The position numbers and the translations under genes were made by a program. Shown piece after piece: positions 8,893 to 15,878 of a DNA stretch of 64,000 bases (positions are counted from its first letter, which is position 1; every line of letters starts with the position of its first letter). The stretch covers positions 25,508 through 89,507 of the forward strand of contig JAAVFD010000006.1 in assembly GCA_014800945.1 (NCBI GenBank), written 5' to 3'. The notes below the pieces were generated by a model that saw only the letters and a list, made by a program, of their open reading frames with translations, was not told the DNA's origin and searched no databases. Origin of the DNA: Barnesiella sp. Its GTDB lineage: Bacteria > Bacteroidota > Bacteroidia > Bacteroidales > Muribaculaceae.

Positions 8893-11760
8893 TTAATCTT
8901 TTCTTTTGGGCTGCTTATTAAATCGGTACTGGATATGAAGCAGTCCATAGCGGGGGAGAACATTCGTCCATGTTTCAGTGCGTCCCTGAGCGTTGATATT
9001 ATATGTCACATTGTTCAGTTGGTGGAGCAAGTCAAATCCGTCTAACATAAAAGCCCAGTTGCTTTTTTTAGGTGCATAGCTCAGACGAGCGTTCCATACC
9101 ACATCGGTGGTATTGAGTTCAGCATAATCGTATCCCCGGCGTGTATAGAGGTTTATATCTGTGGCTATGCTGAAATTATAGGGCAGTACAAAGTTGCCGT
9201 TGATTCCGTATTGTGCCGTGGTGGCAGAGAAATCGTTGAAGTCCTTCCGGTTGCCTCGTGTGTCACGCCATTCAACAAATGCTCTAAATCCGATGGTCTG
9301 CTTGTCCAACCGCATATTGAATCGCAGGTCTTCGGACAGCAACAGGTTCTTGATTCTGCTTTTTGTAAAGAATTCACTATCGGTAGCGGTGAGATCGGCG
9401 TTATGCCCGTAAGTGACGCGTGATGTAGCTGTCATATCAAATTGGTCAATAGGACCGAATGCTTTGTAAATATGATCGTGCAGGCGTGTATACCAGTTGC
9501 CGTTCACATTCTGCATCATATAAGTACGTACACCGGTCTGGGTGTTATAACTATATGCTGTTGACAGCGCATCCTGAGTGAGAGAGTATGCTACCGAAAG
9601 ATAATTGGTCCACGCATGGCGTCGGTATGAGGTACGGGTCCAACCGAGTGTAAAATCGTTTTGAGCGGAGTTTTTCAATTTCTTGGCGCCAATATAAATG
9701 TTCAGTGGGTCTCGGGTGTCTGTAATAGTTACAAGACGGTCAAGTGGCACTAACTTTACGTTGCGGTCAAATTTGAATTGCAACGTATTGTTACCTTTTG
9801 TAAAATTTACAAATGTATTGTAAAACCATAGTTTGAAAGAATTATTTTTGATATATTGGTCGTTGTCAGTCTGTATGTAATCAAGTGACCGCCATAAATA
9901 TTCAACCACCGGCTTGATTGAGAGAGACAGTTGTCCTCCCGAAGCGAATTTTTTATTGTAAGTAATATTAAATTGCATATATGCATCATGTGAGCGCATG
10001 GTGGACATATTGGACTGTCCATTGTCCAGCGCAGACTGATAATCGGCGGGGAGACTACCGAAGATGCCTGCGTCACTCAGGCGGTCAAGACGGTAGAAGT
10101 ATGAGTCTTTGGTAGATGACTCATAGAAATAATAGCATGAAAGAAACATGGATAGGTCACCATTTGGAATGAAAGTGTATGCAGCTCCACCATTTAAGTT
10201 TATATTGTGGTTTGGGTGATTGCGTGTGTAGCTGTAGAAAGTGGAATGTGCATTGTCACGATTGTAATTAATGTCATATCGGTCAAATCCATGTAAATTA
10301 CTTCGCTCATATTTGAGAGATGCGGAGGATGAGATCAGATCTGGAGTAGAAGGTACCTTTGTGTTGAACTGGACTCCACCGCTTGCCAGTAGAGAATTGC
10401 CGGACAGCAACGATTGTGTAAGGGTGCTGTTAAGAGTTATATCCGCAAACGATGTTGTTTCACCGGAGTAGATAGCCTCAAGCATATTAAGTGTGAGGTC
10501 GGTGATTTCACTGTTGAAAGCCCCGGACAATGAACGTCCTTTCTGGTCGCGATTGTTATAGATGAATTTATTTGTAATCCCGATATATTTTTTTTTCGGT
10601 CGCAGTTGCAGGGTATTGCTACTATTGACAGTAAAGTTATGTGACAGAGCTTTGTCAAAACTGTTTTCATAGGTTTCCCCACCGGTAAGGTAATTGGTTT
10701 GGTTGATAATAGACTGAGAGTTGTTGCGGATATGACTGACTGTGGTGCTGCCTGAAAAATCCCAGTTATTGTCTGGATTTGTTGAGTTGACGTTGTAGGA
10801 CAATCCCGCCATTTTGGTACGGAAATCTCCCGGTGTATTGGTTGAGGTGTATTGGTCGTTTTGCCCGGGTTCTCTGCTGTCATTGAGGTTGTTGACATTA
10901 GCGATGAGTGCCAGACGTGAGCGCGAGGTATACCACATACTGAAGAGTCTGCCGAGATACCGTGAAGAGGTTCCGCCTCCGGCTTCTATGTTCCCCACAT
11001 ATCCTGACATATAGTCGCGTTTGAGTGTGACATCCATAACGTATTGGCTGTCACCGAGGTCTTGACCGGCAAGTTTACTTTGTTCACTTTCTTTATCGTA
11101 GACAGATACGTTTTTCACAGTGTATGATGCGAGATTTTTAAGCATCAGCTGCTTGTTGTTGTTAAAGAATTCACTCCCGTTGAGCAGGAGACTCTCCACA
11201 TATTTGCCGTTTACATATATTTCTCCGCCGTCACGGATTTCCACTCCAGGTAGCTGTTTAATGAGTGCGTCAAGCATAGTGCCTTCAGGTAGTGCAAATG
11301 CGTCGGCATTATAAACTAAAGTGTCACCTTTGGCATAAAATTTTACTTTGGATGTCTTTACAACCACTTCTCCAATTTCTCTGCCCTCACGCTCAAATAT
11401 GAGATCTTCCAACTCGACACTTATGTCACGGTTGCTGTGTTTTTTGATTGTTTCGGTGCGTGTAATTTCCATAAAACCCGGAGATTGTGCAGTCAGAATA
11501 TAATCCCGCTCTTCATTTGGCACGGAAAAAACAAGTTTAGTAATCACAATCATTTGTCCGATACCGTTGCGGTCGTATGAAGTTTTGATATTTCCCCGGA
11601 TAGTGTCATTCCCGTTTGCGGACACGAGCCATCCTTTGAAATTCCTGATAGTTTCTCCGGTAAATTCCTCTTTAGCCTCAACTGAAACGATTAAATCTTT
11701 AGCCGACAAGTGTCCGCAGGCAATAATGGCAAATAAAATAAATAAAAATCGAGTTTGCAT
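8893..11760 (-). CDS. Outer-membrane beta-barrel protein with TonB-receptor-like plug (cassette 2)
   Basis: 955 residues, the same length as the cassette 1 protein. Signal peptide about 1-20 (FAIIACGHLSAK), carboxypeptidase-regulatory-like domain about 25-130, plug-like segment about 145-240 (EGTMLDALIKQLPGVEIRDG), then a beta-barrel ending LLHIQYRFNKQPKRKD. Conserved blocks with the other copy include YTSRSRLALIANVNNLND and LPRYGLLHIQY. Extracellular-loop regions differ more. It follows the radical SAM gene after 61 bp and is followed by the transferase gene after 20 bp. I suggest transport, receptor or immunity work for the mature peptide at the outer membrane; no direct evidence separates these. 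Confidence 0.85.
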   Translation of the reverse strand: MQTRFLFILFAIIACGHLSAKDLIVSVEAKEEFTGETIRNFKGWLVSANGNDTIRGNIKTSYDRNGIGQMIVITKLVFSVPNEERDYILTAQSPGFMEITRTETIKKHSNRDISVELEDLIFEREGREIGEVVVKTSKVKFYAKGDTLVYNADAFALPEGTMLDALIKQLPGVEIRDGGEIYVNGKYVESLLLNGSEFFNNNKQLMLKNLASYTVKNVSVYDKESEQSKLAGQDLGDSQYVMDVTLKRDYMSGYVGNIEAGGGTSSRYLGRLFSMWYTSRSRLALIANVNNLNDSREPGQNDQYTSTNTPGDFRTKMAGLSYNVNSTNPDNNWDFSGSTTVSHIRNNSQSIINQTNYLTGGETYENSFDKALSHNFTVNSSNTLQLRPKKKYIGITNKFIYNNRDQKGRSLSGAFNSEITDLTLNMLEAIYSGETTSFADITLNSTLTQSLLSGNSLLASGGVQFNTKVPSTPDLISSSASLKYERSNLHGFDRYDINYNRDNAHSTFYSYTRNHPNHNINLNGGAAYTFIPNGDLSMFLSCYYFYESSTKDSYFYRLDRLSDAGIFGSLPADYQSALDNGQSNMSTMRSHDAYMQFNITYNKKFASGGQLSLSIKPVVEYLWRSLDYIQTDNDQYIKNNSFKLWFYNTFVNFTKGNNTLQFKFDRNVKLVPLDRLVTITDTRDPLNIYIGAKKLKNSAQNDFTLGWTRTSYRRHAWTNYLSVAYSLTQDALSTAYSYNTQTGVRTYMMQNVNGNWYTRLHDHIYKAFGPIDQFDMTATSRVTYGHNADLTATDSEFFTKSRIKNLLLSEDLRFNMRLDKQTIGFRAFVEWRDTRGNRKDFNDFSATTAQYGINGNFVLPYNFSIATDINLYTRRGYDYAELNTTDVVWNARLSYAPKKSNWAFMLDGFDLLHQLNNVTYNINAQGRTETWTNVLPRYGLLHIQYRFNKQPKRKD

Positions 11761-11821
11761 ATGATTGGTTGATTAAATCGGGGTAATTGCATTAAATGAT
11801 GCTACTGACTGTCCTGAAAAA

Positions 11822-13168
11822 TTAGAAAAAATCACTGGGCCAATCAGTTTCACTCACGTTCTTATTATTTTTTGTTTTATAAAGATAATGATTCCATAGA
11901 AATCCCTCAATATCCAGTTTAATGAGGGGGCAATCATTTGGATTCTCTCCATTCTCATATCGTTTGATACGTTCGTAGGGACATCCTCCGCTGCACACGG
12001 GGTATAATAAACATTTCTGGCACTCCGCATTTTCAAGCGCATCGGCTGTGACCTTGAATTTTAACAGTTCATGCTCATTTGTTAATTTGCCATCAACAAA
12101 ACCATATATTTTGTCCGGGTTACCGACGTTATTCCAACAGCTGTACAATTCGCCTTCCGGACCGATGATATATGACCGTTGTCCCCTTACCGCACATTCC
12201 GAACGAAACATCGTCGGGTAGAAACCTACAAGATTCAATCCACGCTTTTGGAATATATCAAACATGAATGACTGCTGCTGTTGTTTATTAAAAAGGCAGG
12301 TCGTTCCTTTATCTGTGGAATCACCGGTGAACGCTGGATAGATAGAGACTTTGCCCTCAAATCTTTCCATAAGATTATCATAGAGAGGCAAAAATGCATC
12401 GGCATTTTCCTCATCAATATTTACTCGTATCAATACCTTGACTGTAGGAGCACATTTAATCAGTGTGTCAATAGAGTTGATAATCTTTTTGAATGTGGAG
12501 CCACCATTTTTGAGAAATCGACGTCTGTTGTGAGAATCTTCCGGACCATCAAGAGTTATCTGAACACGGCTTATTTTAAGTCGGTCAAGATTACACGCAA
12601 TTTCCTTGGTCATCAGATAACCATTTGTTATAATCCCGGCTGTATAGTTCAGGTCAAGAGCCAACAGTTTACTGGTAAGACTCTCAATTCTATTGAACGC
12701 TAATAATGGTTCCCCACCGAACCATGTGACATTAAGTTCTTTTACTCCCGATTGACTCTTGATAAAATCAATAATTTTATTCTCTACCTCATCTGTCATG
12801 GTTTTGCCATGATGCGAGTATTCAAAGCAGTAGGGACACGCAAAGTTACAGGATGTCGTAGGATTTAAAGTAAGAATGAGTCGGTCAGTATTATATCTGT
12901 TTTTTAAGGAAATGTATCTTATTTTGTCAATTTCATGGGAATCATCGGTTACAATGCCTTTAATCCGCTTCAATATTTCATAAAGTGAATCAGGAAGTGA
13001 ATCAGCTATGTCGCCTGGACGTAATTTACGAATCAAGTCGTAAGATTCTTTGTCCAATTCTACGAAAGAATTGGACAAAGAGTTGTAAATCAAATATATC
13101 CCTTCTCGTTCAAATATTAGGTTGAAGCGAGAGAATATTTCGGATGCTCCCATCCCTTTAATTATCAT
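11822..13168 (-). CDS. Radical SAM/SPASM peptide maturase (cassette 2)
   Basis: 448 residues. The cluster motif CNFACPYC lies at C107, C111 and C114, followed by WFGGEPLLAF. SPASM ligands are CQKCLLYPVCSGGCPYERIK and NDCPL. The N-terminal stretch LIYNSLSNSFVELD matches the cassette 1 enzyme. The annotated ATG overlaps the precursor stop by 11 bp; a second ATG at 13153 would avoid this overlap and cannot be excluded, since the cassette 1 homologue starts even later. The precursor gene directly upstream is the likely substrate. The C-terminus carries about 20 residues beyond the SPASM domain with no clear match. Confidence 0.93.
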   Translation of the reverse strand: MIIKGMGASEIFSRFNLIFEREGIYLIYNSLSNSFVELDKESYDLIRKLRPGDIADSLPDSLYEILKRIKGIVTDDSHEIDKIRYISLKNRYNTDRLILTLNPTTSCNFACPYCFEYSHHGKTMTDEVENKIIDFIKSQSGVKELNVTWFGGEPLLAFNRIESLTSKLLALDLNYTAGIITNGYLMTKEIACNLDRLKISRVQITLDGPEDSHNRRRFLKNGGSTFKKIINSIDTLIKCAPTVKVLIRVNIDEENADAFLPLYDNLMERFEGKVSIYPAFTGDSTDKGTTCLFNKQQQQSFMFDIFQKRGLNLVGFYPTMFRSECAVRGQRSYIIGPEGELYSCWNNVGNPDKIYGFVDGKLTNEHELLKFKVTADALENAECQKCLLYPVCSGGCPYERIKRYENGENPNDCPLIKLDIEGFLWNHYLYKTKNNKNVSETDWPSDFF

Positions 13169-13433
13169 AATTAGCGCAGTTCAATTTCCCGCATACCGGA
13201 CCAAATTCATTGCATAACATACCGTCACCGCATCCTGTAGGATTACCTCCACAGGGAATATTTGGATTATAGGTATTTCCACCGGGACCTATTTCACAAT
13301 TACCGTTTTTGCCATCCAAGCAAATTTCATATTTAATTGAACATATTACGCCACCTAAAATTTTGGCACTTCCGTCTACAGAAAGTTCTATTTCTGGGCT
13401 GGGTAGTTCAATGAATTTAAATTTTTTGTCCAT
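13158..13433 (-). CDS. RiPP precursor peptide, double-glycine leader and Cys/Gly-rich core (cassette 2)
   Basis: 91 residues. Leader KKFKFIELPSPEIEL and cleavage site KILGG (Gly27-Gly28) align without gaps to the cassette 1 peptide. The predicted core, residues 29-91, has 8 cysteines (31, 38, 46, 61, 68, 74, 81, 86) and many Gly, Asn and Pro residues, giving CGGNPTGCGDGM. Only the first Cys and the general C-terminal Cys pattern are kept between the two cores, so the products would differ. The gene overlaps the synthetase end by 17 bp and the radical SAM start by up to 11 bp, which implies coupled translation. Confidence 0.85.
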   Translation of the reverse strand: MDKKFKFIELPSPEIELSVDGSAKILGGVICSIKYEICLDGKNGNCEIGPGGNTYNPNIPCGGNPTGCGDGMLCNEFGPVCGKLNCANYDN

Positions 13434-14103
13434 AATTTTGTAATTTGTGGTTAATAATGTTTTCGGCGATTAGCCAATCAGTAGGGGTATCTATGTCAAT
13501 ACACTTTGAATCAGATGTTTCAATAATAGCGATATTTCCTGAGAGCAGTTTCTCTGTCCGTAAGATTTGTCCAACGGTGGAAGCATAGAATGCGCCGGAT
13601 TCTATGAGCACACCGGAATAGTCCTGACGTAAAGGTTTTGAATCAATGGAGTATGACAGGGGGTAGCCATCTTCATGCCACACGAATTTTTTGATACGCC
13701 TACATGACACGTATGAGTCACTGCCGCCGAGTGCCATTTGGTCACATAGTTGCCGGAAATCCTCCGGGTCGGTAAACGGAGATGTAGCCTGGGCAAGTAT
13801 GAACTTAGCCGAAGCGTCCGGTTTCGTTTCTTCTAAAAATTCCATGACCACTTCTATTACTTTTGCAGTGTCGGTAGCTGATGATTCACTCCTATTATAT
13901 ATACGCACCAGCGGATAGGCTGATGTGATATACCAGGCGGCTCTTTCATCGTCAGTCGCAACCCATATTTCATCTGCGGTGCCGGAGGCTATTATGGCAT
14001 CGAGAACCCATGCAACGAGAGGCTTTCCGCCAAGAATTTTCATATTCTTGCCGGGAATACCTTTACTACCTTTACGAATAGGTATGAAAAACAGAGTGTT
14101 CAT
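13417..14103 (-). CDS. CMP-sugar synthetase, acylneuraminate cytidylyltransferase family (cassette 2)
   Basis: I place the start at the ATG at 14103 (MNTLFFIPIRKGSKG), giving 228 residues. The longer track ORF adds 14 residues that the cassette 1 homologue lacks and that would reach into the promoter. Motifs are RKGSKGIPGKN, VATDDERA, ILAQATSPF, ESGAFYAST and DIDTPTDW. It should activate a nonulosonic acid or Kdo-like sugar with CTP. It is close to the cassette 1 enzyme over its full length. The C-terminal extension HKLQNYGQKI overlaps the precursor gene start. Confidence 0.88.
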   Translation of the reverse strand: MNTLFFIPIRKGSKGIPGKNMKILGGKPLVAWVLDAIIASGTADEIWVATDDERAAWYITSAYPLVRIYNRSESSATDTAKVIEVVMEFLEETKPDASAKFILAQATSPFTDPEDFRQLCDQMALGGSDSYVSCRRIKKFVWHEDGYPLSYSIDSKPLRQDYSGVLIESGAFYASTVGQILRTEKLLSGNIAIIETSDSKCIDIDTPTDWLIAENIINHKLQNYGQKI

Positions 14104-14129
14104 GTGCGGCATCTCTATTGCTTTTTTTG

Positions 14130-14137
14130 CAAAGATA
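14130..14137 (-). promoter_or_regulatory. Promoter -7 element of cassette 2 biosynthetic operon
   Basis: TATCTTTG on the minus strand fits TAnnTTTG and sits 26 bp before the chosen synthetase ATG, supporting that start. As in cassette 1 there is no good -33 box, and an operator-like box begins about 43 bp upstream. Confidence 0.6.
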
Positions 14138-14180
14138 TGCTGCAATAATCTGACTGGTTTAATTTTATGACTTTAAAATA

Positions 14181-14242
14181 TTCCTTAATGCGATGCGTAA
14201 GTGGCTGATAATGAGTATGAGGACAAAATAAAAAATCCTCAT
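14181..14242. promoter_or_regulatory. Putative operator array upstream of cassette 2
   Basis: Plus-strand reading: TTCCTTAAT (site A, 14181, degenerate), ATGAGGAC (14217-14224) and TCCTCAT (14236-14242). Offsets of 36 and 54 bp from site A equal those in cassette 1. ATGAGGA and TCCTCAT form an inverted repeat with an 11-12-bp AT-rich spacer right after the regulator stop, so a transcript-end hairpin is the alternative reading. Confidence 0.5.
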
Positions 14243-14250
14243 GCTGAATA

Positions 14251-15276
14251 TCAATTACTTAGCTGCATCTTTGAGGAGAACTCTTCGCAATCAGGAGCGT
14301 TTGATTCAAGAATCCTGTCTCTTAGCCGTGTGCGCCTGTTATAGAAGTTCTTGATTTTGCTGTCAGTGAACAGACAGATAGCCTTAGGTGAGAATCCGGC
14401 ATAAAGATAAGTTATGAAAGCAATATCCTTATTGCTAAGCTTTGGTATCTGCGTTCTGATTCTGGTGATAATATTATCGTCGTAAGTGTTTACAAGTTGT
14501 TCAAGTTCGGCGAGTGATTTAGCACTACGAAAATCATTAATCTGCCGTTCAAGTTCTTTATGAACAGAAAGCCTCACTTTATCAGTTTCCGCATCCTTTA
14601 TATTAAAGTATTCATCGCAAAGACGGTTGAATACCTCCCATCTGCCGGAATAGAGTTCTTTTATTTTCTTGTCAAGTTCTGTATTATTAGTGTTGCTGTA
14701 TTCATGATGCTGCCCAAGATGTATCAAATCTTTAGTCTTTTTTCTTTGAAACTTATTGTAATAGAGTAGCAGGCTAAATAATAAACAAGTCAGAATGATG
14801 GCCGAGATAATATATAGTTGTTTGTGCGAGTTATCCACGGGTCTCACATAATCGACATTAAGTGTATCAAAATAAGATGAACCGGAGAAGAGTCCGACTG
14901 ATGTGTCAACAATCCATCTGTCACTCTTGTAGAATACAGCTCGGTAGGGGAACGCCACAGCACATTCCCAAATAATGAGGCTGTCCGAATTCTGCGCTAT
15001 ATTATGCGTCAGAGTGAATGGTTCCAGCGGGTTAACAATTGAATCACTTATAACTTCTTTTGCTGAATATATTTTAAATGCTTTATTTTTGGTTTTTATT
15101 TGAAAATATATTTGAGTAGATATTTTAGAGCCGTTACTTAATGCAATATATTTAACATAGAAAGTATCCGGCATCTCCGGAGCGTATTCGGCAGTACGCT
15201 TAATAATGTTTTGGGCTGATGCGCAGTTGCAGCAGCTTATAACAATAACATATAATATGATTCTGAAAAATTTCAT
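14251..15276 (-). CDS. Membrane-anchored sensor-regulator with C-terminal HTH (cassette 2)
   Basis: 341 residues with the same plan as the cassette 1 regulator: a signal sequence (about 1-21), a periplasmic domain starting NIIKRTAEYAPEMPDTFYVK, one membrane helix near 155-173 (LYIISAIILTCLLFSLLLYY), a linker with the shared block ELDKKIKELYSGRWEVFNRL, and the C-terminal helical domain LSNKDIAFITYLYAGFSPKA. After the first ~25 mature residues the periplasmic domains diverge, whereas the cytoplasmic halves are almost identical. It likely activates the cassette promoters through the GTCCTCAT boxes; its own promoter has two of them, suggesting autoregulation. Confidence 0.75.
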   Translation of the reverse strand: MKFFRIILYVIVISCCNCASAQNIIKRTAEYAPEMPDTFYVKYIALSNGSKISTQIYFQIKTKNKAFKIYSAKEVISDSIVNPLEPFTLTHNIAQNSDSLIIWECAVAFPYRAVFYKSDRWIVDTSVGLFSGSSYFDTLNVDYVRPVDNSHKQLYIISAIILTCLLFSLLLYYNKFQRKKTKDLIHLGQHHEYSNTNNTELDKKIKELYSGRWEVFNRLCDEYFNIKDAETDKVRLSVHKELERQINDFRSAKSLAELEQLVNTYDDNIITRIRTQIPKLSNKDIAFITYLYAGFSPKAICLFTDSKIKNFYNRRTRLRDRILESNAPDCEEFSSKMQLSN

Positions 15277-15330
15277 ACAGAGTAATCACTTTTTTAAGCA
15301 GGCATAGGAGATGCCGCTGTTATTCGGATG

Positions 15331-15338
15331 CAAAATTA
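15331..15338 (-). promoter_or_regulatory. Promoter -7 element of cassette 2 regulator
   Basis: TAATTTTG on the minus strand, 54 bp before the regulator ATG, fits TAnnTTTG. The -33 region is poor. A GTCCTCAT box begins about 43 bp further upstream, the same geometry as at both operon promoters. Confidence 0.55.
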
Positions 15339-15380
15339 CAAAGAAATTTTGTTACCGAAGAACCATTTCACATTAAAATA

Positions 15381-15442
15381 GTCCTCATTTTGATGGTTAA
15401 CCGGTTAATATAAAGGCTATTGGTGAATAGGAAAGTCCTCAT
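15381..15442. promoter_or_regulatory. Two GTCCTCAT boxes 54 bp apart upstream of cassette 2 regulator
   Basis: GTCCTCAT occurs at 15381-15388 and 15435-15442 in the same orientation, 54 bp start to start. This equals the spacing of sites A and C at the two operon promoters. The second box is also about 25 bp from the ygbA -33 box, so it could affect ygbA too. Confidence 0.55.
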
Positions 15443-15463
15443 GTTCCAATCAGTGAAAATTCT

Positions 15464-15493
15464 TTTGTAATCGGTAAACTATTGCTATTTTCG
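15464..15493 (+). promoter_or_regulatory. Promoter of ygbA
   Basis: TTTG (15464-15467), an 18-bp spacer and TATTTTCG (15486-15493), a near match to the Bacteroidetes consensus, 17 bp before the ygbA ATG. Confidence 0.5.
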
Positions 15494-15510
15494 CGTAAAA
15501 TAAGAAGCGG

Positions 15511-15810
15511 ATGAATCGGATTGAGCGTGAAAAGAGAATAGTGAAGCAGATGATAGTGCATTACTGCCGGAAGCATCATGGTGCAGATGGTCTGTGTGTC
15601 CAATGCCGTGAACTGTCGGACTACGCTATGCGCCGGTTGGATTTATGCCCGAAAGGAATCAGTAAAAGCAGCTGCCGCAAGTGTGAGATACATTGCTATT
15701 CACCCCGGTTCAGAGAAGGTATAAGAACGGTTATGAGATATATGGGCCCGCGGATGCTTTTAATCTCTCCGATTGCTGCAATTCTTCATCTGCTGGATGA
15801 GATGAAATAA
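15511..15810 (+). CDS. ygbA: YgbA-family nitrous-oxide-stimulated-promoter protein
   Basis: 99 residues, full length for the family. Seven cysteines include CVQC and SSCRKCEIHCY, and the C-terminal block MRYMGPRMLLISPIAAILHLLDE is the family signature (E. coli YgbA). The family is known to be induced by nitric oxide through NsrR in enterobacteria; its biochemical job is poorly defined, and the Cys sets suggest metal or iron-sulfur binding. It is divergent from the cassette 2 regulator and has its own promoter. No NsrR-type gene is nearby. Confidence 0.85.
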   Translation: MNRIEREKRIVKQMIVHYCRKHHGADGLCVQCRELSDYAMRRLDLCPKGISKSSCRKCEIHCYSPRFREGIRTVMRYMGPRMLLISPIAAILHLLDEMK

Positions 15811-15814
15811 AAAC

Positions 15815-15854
15815 GCTTCCTGAGTTACCGCGTTACCGCAGTTTGTCAGGAAGC
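15815..15854. terminator. Convergent terminator hairpin between ygbA and pepC
   Basis: GCTTCCTGA and TCAGGAAGC form a 9-bp stem in the 68-bp gap between two convergent genes. There is no long T run on either side, so it is a hairpin-type end. Confidence 0.55.
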
Positions 15855-15878
15855 CGGAATTACTTTATCTGAATGTTT

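Noticed and set aside
14217-14242. ATGAGGA-TCCTCAT inverted repeat as a simple terminator
   Set aside because: Not fully excluded, but the same boxes at equal spacing occur at the regulator promoter where there is no gene end, so an operator reading is better.
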